The position numbers were made by a program, and so were the translations under genes. From positions 1-15,621 of the forward strand of contig JBKPAF010000073.1 in assembly GCA_046726275.1 (NCBI GenBank): a DNA stretch of 15,621 nucleotides. The letters are read 5' to 3'. The stretch comes from DASXTW01 sp046726275. Its GTDB lineage: Bacteria; Actinomycetota; UBA4738. Position 1 is the stretch's first letter. The number at the start of each line of letters is the position of its first letter. Shown piece after piece: positions 7,194-14,342 of the stretch. Below the pieces are notes generated by a model. That model was not told the DNA's origin. It made no database searches and saw only the letters and a list, made by a program, of their open reading frames with translations.

Positions 7194-7916
7194 TTACCTC
7201 GAGACGGATCGTGTCCGGGCGAAGTCCATGATCACCTTGGCAACCGCCCTGGCGACCTCTTCGGTGTCGCCCGTCGCGTCGACAACCGCGAAATTCGGGA
7301 CGTCGTTCTCTAGCGCCAGATACTGGGCGCGCCGACGCTCCAGGAACTCGATGGTGCCTTCTCCTTTGCGAGCGAGCAGTACGGAGGCCGGGGCGTCCAG
7401 GCAGATTACCAACTCAGGTTTGGGGTAGAAGCGCCGCAAGAGGAAGACGTGGACCCGGCTGCTCAGCGGCCGGGGACGATTCCCATCGGCTGGATAGTCG
7501 GCAACGAAGTGGCGGTCGAAGATGACCACCCTGCCTCGTCGCCGATGAAGCCATGCCACCAGCTGCCGGAACCATTCTTCCAAGATCCAATTGATCATCC
7601 TCAGGCCGGACTTGATCGATGAGAAGATCCGGCGTGGCCACGCCGACTGCTGCCGGGCCGTACGCTCGGGCTCCGGGCTGGCCACCATCACAGGGCGGCG
7701 TCCCCGGGCCCGTTTGGCGGCGAGGATCAACCGGGTGGTCGGGAGCATCAGGCCGCTCGACTCGAGATTCACTCCCATGTAGATCCGTTTGACCGGCAAT
7801 GGAAGCATCTGCTCCAGCATCTGTGTCACTGTCGACTTGCCTGCCCCGTCCGGGCCAATGAGGGCCACGGTGAAGGCCGATTCGGAGTTTGGCTTCTGCC
7901 GAGCCTGCCCGGGCAT
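7194..7916 (-). CDS. Thymidylate-kinase-like P-loop kinase, 240 aa
   Basis: This is a P-loop kinase of the thymidylate kinase-like group, predicted to phosphorylate a nucleotide or another small molecule in the cytoplasm. It has Walker A GPDGAGKST (21-29), a DRH motif (135-137) where thymidylate kinases carry DR, a LVICLDAP strand (169-176) and an Arg-rich lid (LLARKGEGTIEFLERRRAQYL region, 180-200). A long basic insertion (about 60-128) separates Walker A from the DRH motif, unlike housekeeping Tmk. The ATG at 7916 lies 6 nt after the stop of the HprK-like gene, and its own TAA is 4 nt from the dehydrogenase start, so it sits firmly inside the operon. Relatives occur in polysaccharide loci with unknown substrates. 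A sugar, sugar-phosphate or phosphonate intermediate is possible here, by context only. Confidence 0.85.
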   Translation of the reverse strand: MPGQARQKPNSESAFTVALIGPDGAGKSTVTQMLEQMLPLPVKRIYMGVNLESSGLMLPTTRLILAAKRARGRRPVMVASPEPERTARQQSAWPRRIFSSIKSGLRMINWILEEWFRQLVAWLHRRRGRVVIFDRHFVADYPADGNRPRPLSSRVHVFLLRRFYPKPELVICLDAPASVLLARKGEGTIEFLERRRAQYLALENDVPNFAVVDATGDTEEVARAVAKVIMDFARTRSVSR

Positions 7917-7922
7917 ACGCCG

Positions 7923-9107
7923 CTACCCGATGAACGGAGCCATGGCGTCGACCATCCTGTGAATCGGCGCGGGGAACGGATGGTACACCACGTACGCGGG
8001 CTTCCCGGCAAACGCGCGAAGGAGCCCTTCGAGCTGAGTGCGCTCTGCCTCGTCGATTTCGGGGTTCGCTGCCTCCGGAAAGGCGAAACGGAACTTGTAA
8101 TAGTAGGAGAGGAAGTCCAGCCGTTCGTGTTGCAGCGAGAAGACGATCCTCCGTGCTACCTCCTCTGGCTCTGCCGGCTCAACGCTCACGTCTGGAGAGT
8201 CGTGGCTCACGACGAGCACGATCGTGTCCAGGTTCCCCTGCAGAGCGCAAGATGCCTCGCCGAAGAGACGCGCGGGCGGCACTCGAACGAACCTCCTTCG
8301 AGCCATCAGTGACATGGCCTGCTGGAGTCCGATCGATCGGCGCTTGCCTTCCCGTTCTCCCTGGAGGATGCCTTGCAGGCCCGTTCCCACTCTCAGTGTC
8401 CCGAGGCGGAGTCGTTCGCGTGGAGTGAGCACCGATCGGAACTGGGGCACCTCCTTCAGGTGCCAGTCCCATATCTTCATCGGCTCTGGCATGCCGTAGA
8501 GCCCCGCTCCATCGGACGACAGGTGTACCCACTCATCCCCGATGTATTGGGCTCCCCTGGCCATGAACCCGAGAAGGGCTTCGGTCTTGCCGCCTTTGGC
8601 CCAGCCGGTGACGAGCACTCCCGATCCTTGGTACAAGAACGCCGACGAGTGGATGGGGATGATGCCCTTCGCCAGGAGCGTCAGGTTCACGATAGGGACC
8701 AAGAGGGGAACGCCCGAGAGGCCGGACTGACAGAGAACCTCACATCCGCGGCCGATACGGGCGAAGTCGATCTGCGCCCTCACGGGACCGCCGCGCCTGC
8801 TCCTGAGCACCAGGAACGAGTCATCGGTGAAACCCACGTCGTTCCAACCCAGATATCGAATCGGACTTGTGGAGGGCAGGCGGTCGACGAACCGGATGCG
8901 GATGTCGGGAGGTCCTTGAAGGCGGCCCGCAACGAGGCCGAGCTGTTGGGCCACTCCGGCAGCGTCACGGCGAGAACCCCCGACCAGCTGGATCCCGAGC
9001 AGGCCATGGAGATCGAACTCGAAGACGTCGTGCGTGAAGGTCCCGGGCCGATCCTCGCCGGACGTCACCGGCTGGGCTACTCGCTGTTCCTGCTGGCGAG
9101 GACTCAT
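7923..9107 (-). CDS. HPr kinase-like (HprK-related) P-loop protein, 394 aa
   Basis: The central part resembles the C-terminal catalytic domain of HPr kinase/phosphorylase. The segment IPIHSSAF (150-157) precedes SGVLVTGWAKGGKTEALL (162-179), whose GWAKGGKT fits Walker A (G168, K174, T175). It is followed by GAQYIGDEWVHL (185-196), equivalent to the HprK acidic motif. The remaining N- and C-terminal regions are not recognisable to me. HprK relatives outside sugar regulation act as modifying kinases in several biosynthetic clusters, so the target need not be HPr; no HPr gene is visible. The ATG at 9107 overlaps the sulfotransferase stop as ATGA, which fixes the start better than the upstream in-frame codon at 9140. 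A role in phosphorylating a glycan, peptide or phosphonate intermediate is an inference. Confidence 0.78.
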   Translation of the reverse strand: MSPRQQEQRVAQPVTSGEDRPGTFTHDVFEFDLHGLLGIQLVGGSRRDAAGVAQQLGLVAGRLQGPPDIRIRFVDRLPSTSPIRYLGWNDVGFTDDSFLVLRSRRGGPVRAQIDFARIGRGCEVLCQSGLSGVPLLVPIVNLTLLAKGIIPIHSSAFLYQGSGVLVTGWAKGGKTEALLGFMARGAQYIGDEWVHLSSDGAGLYGMPEPMKIWDWHLKEVPQFRSVLTPRERLRLGTLRVGTGLQGILQGEREGKRRSIGLQQAMSLMARRRFVRVPPARLFGEASCALQGNLDTIVLVVSHDSPDVSVEPAEPEEVARRIVFSLQHERLDFLSYYYKFRFAFPEAANPEIDEAERTQLEGLLRAFAGKPAYVVYHPFPAPIHRMVDAMAPFIG

Positions 9108-10006
9108 CCGTAGCCCAGTCGGGTGAGCATCGGCGCGCATGCCTCACGGACGGCTTCCTGAACCGCGGGTGGCCAAGCCGTGTAGCGCCCGCTGTTCCGC
9201 TCGATTCGGCGCTTCCGGCGGACATCGGGGTCCTCGAATCCCGCGTGGTGCGGTGAGCGGTTGTAATCGAGCACGGTGTCTTCCCATCCTTCCCCCACGA
9301 ACCCGAACACTCGGCGCAGGACCGCTTCGGGATCGTCCGTCAGCTGCTCGTATCTGATCTCGAAGCATGCTTTCGGGTGGACCTGCCGAAAGGATTCGAT
9401 CTTCTCGCTCTGCTCGTTCCAGTACCGTCCCGCTCCCACCGGGACGTTGCCGCCCGCCTGACGGACGGCGACGTCGATCGCCGGGTAGTGGCGGTGGGGA
9501 TCCGCCAGGGAGAACGCGACATCCATCCCGTCACGCACCATGAGCAGGAATCGCGCATCGGGACCGAAGAGCTCCCACAGCTCAGGCAGACAATCGACAT
9601 AGTCGGGAGTCTTGTCGGCCCATCTGGCCTTGCCCTGAGTAACTGCGTATTGCTCGAAGAATCCTCTGGCGAGCGTGCCGAGGGCCGTTGCCACCTCCGG
9701 CCTCGAGTAGCCCATGGAGTCCAGTCCTCGGAGGGAGCGGTGATCTCGAAGCACCCCGACAAGGGGCAGAAGGAATTTCGACTCGGGCGGGCAGGCGATC
9801 CGCGAGTGCGAGTCCAGGATCCGTCTGACCAGCGAGGTGCCGCTTCGGAAGCAGCCGATCACGAAGATCGGTGGGGCGGACTCAGCCTGCTGAGTTTGGG
9901 CGGTGTTGGGCGCCGGCAGCCGCGGAGCAGGATCGCCACGTCGCTCCCGAAGGCGCCCCAGGATGCGGGACAGGTTTCGTCTGACCTTGACTCGCTGCTC
10001 TCTCAC
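9104..10006 (-). CDS. PAPS-dependent sulfotransferase, 300 aa
   Basis: This is a predicted sulfotransferase moving sulfate from PAPS to a hydroxyl or amine. The 5'-phosphosulfate loop is IGCFRSGTSLVRRIL (50-64) and the 3'-phosphate site is LMVRDGMDVAFS (155-166, R158 and S166). The ADKTPDY segment (130-136) is typical of the bacterial Sulfotransferase_3-like group. The N-terminus (1-42) is basic and Pro/Gln-rich with no clear signal peptide or membrane segment, so it probably acts in the cytoplasm on a lipid-linked or soluble intermediate. It is the first gene of the leftward operon and starts with GTG without a clear ribosome binding site. Its stop overlaps the next start. In a glycan locus the likely acceptor is a sugar of the repeat unit. 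Confidence 0.9.
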   Translation of the reverse strand: MREQRVKVRRNLSRILGRLRERRGDPAPRLPAPNTAQTQQAESAPPIFVIGCFRSGTSLVRRILDSHSRIACPPESKFLLPLVGVLRDHRSLRGLDSMGYSRPEVATALGTLARGFFEQYAVTQGKARWADKTPDYVDCLPELWELFGPDARFLLMVRDGMDVAFSLADPHRHYPAIDVAVRQAGGNVPVGAGRYWNEQSEKIESFRQVHPKACFEIRYEQLTDDPEAVLRRVFGFVGEGWEDTVLDYNRSPHHAGFEDPDVRRKRRIERNSGRYTAWPPAVQEAVREACAPMLTRLGYG

Positions 10007-10079
10007 GTGACACCGGCTGATCCGTACTGCAAGAGAGATCGAAATCCGCCCGCCAGGGAAGTGGGATCACGCACGCTGG

Positions 10080-10085
10080 ATTGTA
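10080..10085 (-). promoter_or_regulatory. Candidate -10 element of the leftward operon
   Basis: On the minus strand this reads TACAAT, five of six matches to TATAAT, about 74 nt upstream of the sulfotransferase GTG. A TTGCCG hexamer stands 19 nt further upstream (10105-10110), a longer spacing than usual. It overlaps one arm of the GTTGCC/GGCAAC repeat, which could let a repressor or RNA structure affect the promoter. It is seen by eye only. Confidence 0.3.
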
Positions 10086-10094
10086 GGATACGAA

Positions 10095-10111
10095 GTTGCC
10101 TGAGCGGCAAC
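10095..10111. repeat. Inverted repeat GTTGCC-TGAGC-GGCAAC
   Basis: It has perfect 6-bp arms with a 5-nt loop in the divergent intergenic region. It overlaps the candidate -35 region of the leftward operon, so an operator is the simplest reading. No transcription-factor family can be assigned from one short copy. Confidence 0.45.
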
Positions 10112-10300
10112 AAAGCAACCCCGGGGAGTGATACCGCCACGGAACGCATTGCTCTGCATCTTTCGAGAAAGTGCCTGTGAACGGCTCGCAGCAGCGACGG
10201 CGCGACGTGATCCCTGAGGTTCACCATCCGGGCTCCCCGGTGTTGCCGACCCGGCCCGGTCTGTTCCCGTCGAAGTCGCGCGGGCATCGCATTCTTCGCC

Positions 10301-11884
10301 GTGGGTGAGCGGCCCCGGCCCGATGGACCGGGCACCTCCGGGCTCGGCCTGATCCGGCATCTGGCCAAGCAGTCGGCCCTGCTCGTCTCGAGCGGGCTGT
10401 TCAGCTACGTGGCAGCGTTCGCGCTCAACGTGCTGCTCGCCCGGGCTCTCGGGGCCGAACCATTCGGAGTTTGGGTGGTTGCATACTCGATCGCCCAGAC
10501 GCTGGCGGCCTTGGGACTCGTCGGGTCCGATTGGATCGTTCTGCGCCAGGGCTCCTACTACCACGGTATCGGCGACCGGCCTCGGCTTCGCCGTACCGTG
10601 CACCTGGCGCTTGCGCTCGCCGGGACAGCCCTGGTCGTACTTGGGGCAATCTTGATCGCCCTGGCGCCCCTCCTCGGGCAGGAGGTGTTCCATTCGGCGT
10701 CGATCGTGCCGATGCTTCGCCTCGCCGGGGTGATGGGGCCGGCCATCGGCATCGGACAGATCATGTTGTTCGGGACCCAGGCGTTCAAGGACATGCGGGA
10801 CGTGGCCTTGATCCGCAACGTGGTCGCGCCGCTCACTCGCCTGGTGTTCGTGGCTGTTGCCCTGCTGGCCACGAGCTCGCAATTGTCGGCCTTCATCGGC
10901 GTGTTCGCCGCGGAGTTGGCGATCGCCGGCATGGCGGTCCGTGCCCTCCACCGGCGCCTCCCGCTCTTCGGCCCGACGGGGGCTATCGAAACCGGACCGC
11001 TGATCCGATTCGCCCTCCCAGTGTGGGGCAAGAGGCTCAGCGAGGTCACCCGCAGCCAGCTCTTCCCGATCTTCCTCGGATCTCTGGCCTCCCTCGAGGA
11101 CTCTGCGGTGTTCGCGGCCGGGAAGCGCGTGGCCCTGGCGCCGGCCGCCGTGATCAACTCGATGAATCAGGTGTTCAGCCCCATGGGGAGCGATCTCTTT
11201 CTCCGCGGGCGGCGGGACGAGCTGATCGCGCTCTTCAAGAGCGTGGCGAAGTGGGGCTTCCTCCTCGGATTCCCCTTGTTCTGCCTGGAGGTGACGTTCC
11301 CCGGCGACATCCTCGCGATGTTCGGGAAGGACTTCATCAGTGGCGATACGGCTCTGATCGTACTGGCGGTGGGAATGCTCTTCCAGTTCGGCACAGGCCC
11401 GGTGACAGTGACGCTCATCGTGATCGGCCGACCGCGACTCGCGCTCCTCGACTACATCATCGTCATCCTCGCCGAGATCGGTCTGGCCATCTGGCTCATT
11501 CCGGGCCACGGCATCCTCGGGGCGGCCATCGCCAGCATGGTCGGGAACATGCTGAACAATGTCCTGCCGCTTGGGCAGATCTGGCACCTCCTGCACTTTC
11601 ATCCATACCGGGTCGACTACTGGAAACCTGTCGCCGCCGGTGTCGTGAGCGTGGCGCTGGCAAGATGGATCACCAGCGTCGTCGGAGTGCATCCGGGGGT
11701 CCCCACGGCCGTCGTGGCCTCGGCAACCAAAGGCGTCTGCTATCCGATCCTCATCCTTCTGCTCGGGCTGAGCGCGCAGGACAAGGCGGCGGTCCAAGCC
11801 CTCATGGGGATGGTCAGCAGGTCAGGTAAGTCCCCCGAGGCTCCGGACGACCCGGCGGTTGATGGCGAAGACGTTGGTGCCTGA
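10301..11884 (+). CDS. Wzx-like polysaccharide flippase (MOP superfamily), 527 aa
   Basis: This is a multi-spanning membrane protein expected to flip undecaprenyl-linked repeat units across the cytoplasmic membrane. After a Pro/Gly-rich cytoplasmic start, hydrophobic segments recur through the chain: about 25-48, 55-75, 99-125, 138-158, 178-212, 235-262, 318-338, 349-374, 381-401, 405-428, 443-463 and 468-491. This fits 12 or more helices and the length of Wzx/PST exporters. SALLVSSGLFSYVAAFALN (25-43) and LARALGAEPFGVWVVAYS (46-63) are typical of the family's first two helices. The hydrophilic tail (about 505-527) is extra. The start is a GTG without an obvious ribosome binding site. The gene diverges from the sulfotransferase operon and ends 33 nt from the convergent Wzz-like A gene. 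Lipid II-type flippases are less likely given the context. Confidence 0.9.
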   Translation: MGERPRPDGPGTSGLGLIRHLAKQSALLVSSGLFSYVAAFALNVLLARALGAEPFGVWVVAYSIAQTLAALGLVGSDWIVLRQGSYYHGIGDRPRLRRTVHLALALAGTALVVLGAILIALAPLLGQEVFHSASIVPMLRLAGVMGPAIGIGQIMLFGTQAFKDMRDVALIRNVVAPLTRLVFVAVALLATSSQLSAFIGVFAAELAIAGMAVRALHRRLPLFGPTGAIETGPLIRFALPVWGKRLSEVTRSQLFPIFLGSLASLEDSAVFAAGKRVALAPAAVINSMNQVFSPMGSDLFLRGRRDELIALFKSVAKWGFLLGFPLFCLEVTFPGDILAMFGKDFISGDTALIVLAVGMLFQFGTGPVTVTLIVIGRPRLALLDYIIVILAEIGLAIWLIPGHGILGAAIASMVGNMLNNVLPLGQIWHLLHFHPYRVDYWKPVAAGVVSVALARWITSVVGVHPGVPTAVVASATKGVCYPILILLLGLSAQDKAAVQALMGMVSRSGKSPEAPDDPAVDGEDVGA

Positions 11885-11917
11885 CAGGGGAAGGCATCTT
11901 CACCCGGACGTCATTGA

Positions 11918-12889
11918 TCAGCGGATCCATAGGAGGCGCGAGCGGGACGCATTCCACTGAGCCCCGGCACGCCCGGACCTCGCGAAGAACACATCGCGTT
12001 CGGCAGTGGAGGCGGAGCACACCAGTACGGTGCCGTCGCCGGATGGCACGGTGGAAGCGACTTCTCCTTGGCCGTCTGACGGCATTCGGTCCCGAAGCGC
12101 ACTGACGATTCGCTGCAGGTCGGTGACTTCGGAGTTCCTGCGAGCCCCGGGGACCACGACTCGGGGCAGACTGCGGTCCTTCGACAAGAGCGCGGCCAGC
12201 CTTGCCCTGTTGGGGTCCGTATCGAGCCACCTTGGTCGGGGGCGGAGTACTCCCAACCAGGGAGCCGGCCGCCCTGGAACCACGGCAGCCCATTCCGTCC
12301 CGGCCAGGGCCAGGGCCCGGCGGAACGAGAGCACCGGGCGGCGGAACCGGTAGTGGAGGAGGGAAAGCCCAAGGCCGAGCCACAGCCCGATGATCCCTCC
12401 CAGAGCCGCAGCCAGCGGCGGCTGGAGCCCGCTTCGCACCGTCGCAGGATGCGGCCGGTCGAACGTGGTGAGTTCGGAGATTCCACGATCCTTGAAGGCA
12501 TTGAGCAGCGATGTCGCCATCGCCCCGGAGATCCTGGCCGCCATCTTGGGATCGCTGGAGCGTCCGACGACGATGAGAAACCTGCTGTCGGGGATCGGTA
12601 GGAGGTCGGCGCTTCGACCCAAGAACACCGAAGGTGATTCGTTTAGTCCGAGCTGCCGCATCACCGGTCCGTACACGGCCTGGGAGTGGAAGATTGCATT
12701 GGCGACGGGACCCAGCTGCCTGGGCGTAATACTGGCGTTCGGCGATTCCACAAGGATCGTCCAGGCCTCTTCCCGCGGAGGGAAGATGCGAGTGACCCCG
12801 AGCGCGGCGATGACGCCGGCAAAGGTCAGTACCAGGACAAGACTGGCGTAATGCCGAATCCAATCGAAGAGGAAGGCGTCATCGTCCAC
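11918..12889 (-). CDS. Wzz-like chain-length protein A with kinase-dead-looking tail, about 323 aa
   Basis: This is a predicted polysaccharide co-polymerase influencing glycan chain length. From the GTG at 12889, a first membrane helix (about 13-32) leads into an extracytoplasmic domain with QLGPVANAIFHSQAVYGPVM (58-77) and QLGLNESPSVFL (79-90). The second helix is about 157-178, followed by some 145 cytoplasmic residues. That tail sits where BY-type tyrosine kinases carry their catalytic domain, but there is no Walker A or Walker B motif and no tyrosine cluster. A GGGAG sequence precedes the GTG. The longer frame to 13030 would overlap the divergent ligase gene and adds a hydrophilic, non-conserved stretch. 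It is paralogous to Wzz-like B at 14324-15613. Assignment rests on topology and on that similarity. Confidence 0.75.
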   Translation of the reverse strand: MDDDAFLFDWIRHYASLVLVLTFAGVIAALGVTRIFPPREEAWTILVESPNASITPRQLGPVANAIFHSQAVYGPVMRQLGLNESPSVFLGRSADLLPIPDSRFLIVVGRSSDPKMAARISGAMATSLLNAFKDRGISELTTFDRPHPATVRSGLQPPLAAALGGIIGLWLGLGLSLLHYRFRRPVLSFRRALALAGTEWAAVVPGRPAPWLGVLRPRPRWLDTDPNRARLAALLSKDRSLPRVVVPGARRNSEVTDLQRIVSALRDRMPSDGQGEVASTVPSGDGTVLVCSASTAERDVFFARSGRAGAQWNASRSRLLWIR

Positions 12890-12947
12890 AGGCTCCCAGG
12901 ATAATATGGCGAAAAGGGCATGCTGCCCTTGTCGCACGGGAGGCCGA
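12890..12947. promoter_or_regulatory. 58-bp divergent gap between Wzz-like A and the ligase, with an inverted repeat
   Basis: The gap holds an AT-rich ATAATAT patch (12901-12907). It offers a -10-like hexamer on each strand: GATAAT at 12900-12905 (+) and TATTAT at 12901-12906 (-). It also holds a perfect repeat AAGGGCA TGC TGCCCTT at 12914-12930. The repeat ends 17 nt before the ligase GTG. An operator controlling both genes or a leader hairpin is plausible. No good -35 partner was found on either strand. Confidence 0.4.
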
Positions 12948-14342
12948 GTGTCCGCGCTCACAATCGCAGTCGTGGTTGTCCTCTTGCCGGCCGCGTTGAT
13001 CCTTGTCGTTGGCCGGCCCGCTTTGACCATCCTGCCGCTCTATGCGGCAACGCTGCCGGTTGCCAGCGTGGTCAAGGTCTCCGTTCCTCTTCCCGACCCG
13101 TTCAACACATTGAGCTCCCTTCTCGGCGGGGCCGCGATCCTGGCGTGCCTCGCGCACATGGCTGTCTATCGCCGCGGTCGCGTGCCGGCCGCGCCCGTTG
13201 GGATTTGGCTCCTTTTCCTGGCATGGGCTCTTATCACGTCGTTCTGGGCCATCAGAACGGCATCCGCGATCAACGGGGCCCAAGCCGCCGTTCCACTCAT
13301 CCTGTTGATGGTCGTGGTCTCGGCGCTTCCGGTGGATGAGTCGGATCTGAGCGCGATGCGAGTTGCGATCATCGCCAGCGGGATCATCGTGGGCATGTAC
13401 GCGCTGTACCTACTGTGGACGGGTGGTGCCCTTCCCACCCATGGTCAAGGCACCGGCCAGCGCCTCTCCGTCGCTTCGAATCCTCAGGACACCGACCCCA
13501 ACATCCTTGCGGCATCGCTCATCCTCCCCCTGGTCCTCTCGGTCGAGAGGATCGCAGTGGGAGGATCTCGCTGGTGGAGACCGGTGGTATGGAGGATCCT
13601 TGGGGTCGCCGGGCTCCTGTTCAGCGGGTTGGCCATCCTCCTGACCGGCTCCAGAGGAGGCGCGTTGGCCGGGGCGGTCTCCCTTGTCCTCGCCTTGTAT
13701 CTCTGTGGCCGCCGGGCTGAGGGGCGGATAGGGATACGCCGTTTCCTGCGGACAGTGTTTTCCGTGGCCGTGGGGGGGGCGTTGCTGTTCATGGGTGGCC
13801 GGATCCTGTTCCCCACAGCGACTCAGGCCCCCGCGATCCGGGATCGGTTGGCACCAGTGGTCGCCGTCGTCAATCGCCTTGGCGATCTTCAGAACCGCGG
13901 CTCCGGCCGGCTGGACATCTGGACCGGGGGCTACCGGGCCTGCCTCGCGCACTGCCTTTGGGGGGCGGGGTTCGGCAACTTCGAGGAGGCCTACTCGCAG
14001 TCCTTCGCCTTCTCAGCAGCTTCCACGAACGTGGGACTCGATCGGCCCGCGCACAACATCTACCTGGGCCTTGCCGTCGAGACCGGCGTGGTTGGCCTGA
14101 CGCTCCTGTCCCTGGCGCTGGTCGCAGAGTGGAGTCAGCTCTCCCGCGAGCGATTGCAACGAGTGTCTCCGGCGCTGCGAGCGGCCCTCCTCGGCCTCGT
14201 CGTCGCGGAGATCTTTCTGAGTGCGATCTGGTTCAAGTATTTCTGGCTCCTGTTCATCTTCATTCGGATGACGGACGGCATGGCGGCTCGACCTCAGCCC
14301 TTGTCGCCCGAGCCGCTCATGGCTCAATCGATGGCTGGGTAG
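12948..14342 (+). CDS. O-antigen ligase/polymerase family membrane protein (Wzy/WaaL-like), 464 aa
   Basis: This is a polytopic membrane protein that polymerises repeat units or transfers the finished glycan to its acceptor outside the cytoplasmic membrane. From the GTG at 12948 there are about ten or more hydrophobic helices. Landmarks of the family are DPNILAA (183-189), LTGSRGGALAG (232-242), SGRLDIW (319-325), a GAGFGNF loop (339-345) and RPAHNIYLGLAVETGVVG (366-383), with the conserved His369 in the large outer loop. GGGAGG lies 4 nt before the GTG, which makes it a better start than the ATG at 12906. The last 19 bp overlap the convergent Wzz-like B gene. In a locus that also has a Wzx-like flippase and Wzz-like proteins, a polymerase (Wzy) role is the likelier one, but ligase and polymerase cannot be separated by sequence alone. 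Confidence 0.87.
   Translation: MSALTIAVVVVLLPAALILVVGRPALTILPLYAATLPVASVVKVSVPLPDPFNTLSSLLGGAAILACLAHMAVYRRGRVPAAPVGIWLLFLAWALITSFWAIRTASAINGAQAAVPLILLMVVVSALPVDESDLSAMRVAIIASGIIVGMYALYLLWTGGALPTHGQGTGQRLSVASNPQDTDPNILAASLILPLVLSVERIAVGGSRWWRPVVWRILGVAGLLFSGLAILLTGSRGGALAGAVSLVLALYLCGRRAEGRIGIRRFLRTVFSVAVGGALLFMGGRILFPTATQAPAIRDRLAPVVAVVNRLGDLQNRGSGRLDIWTGGYRACLAHCLWGAGFGNFEEAYSQSFAFSAASTNVGLDRPAHNIYLGLAVETGVVGLTLLSLALVAEWSQLSRERLQRVSPALRAALLGLVVAEIFLSAIWFKYFWLLFIFIRMTDGMAARPQPLSPEPLMAQSMAG

Larger units (their letters stand above)
10007..10300. promoter_or_regulatory. 294-bp divergent intergenic region (sulfotransferase operon / flippase)
   Basis: This is the largest non-coding gap in the window and separates the leftward operon from the rightward flippase, so it must hold promoters for both. 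It contains a leftward -10-like hexamer (10080-10085), an inverted repeat GTTGCC/GGCAAC (10095-10111), a CCCCGGGG palindrome (10119-10126) and a bulged hairpin around CTTTC GA GAAAG (about 10157-10175). I could match it to no known riboswitch. Antisense frames of the flippase and of the sulfotransferase run into it but carry no protein-like features. Confidence 0.55.

Noticed and set aside
10090..10150. Possible cyclic-di-nucleotide riboswitch in the divergent intergenic region
   Set aside because: Some short strings (GCAA, CCCCGGGG) recall riboswitch cores, but I could not align the conserved segments of any known class.
10067..11797. A 576-codon open frame on the minus strand, longer than the flippase opposite it
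   Set aside because: Its product is rich in Glu, Asp, His, Arg and Gln with no hydrophobic core pattern, as expected for the antisense of a membrane protein in GC-rich DNA. The plus strand encodes a clear flippase.
10471..11829. A 452-codon plus-strand frame inside the flippase gene
   Set aside because: Arg/Pro/Gly-rich low-complexity product in a shifted frame; a shadow of the flippase.
12890..13030. Longer start of Wzz-like A at 13030
   Set aside because: The added 47 residues are hydrophilic and Thr/Arg-rich, and would overlap the start of the divergent ligase gene. A GTG at 12889 leads straight to the first membrane helix.
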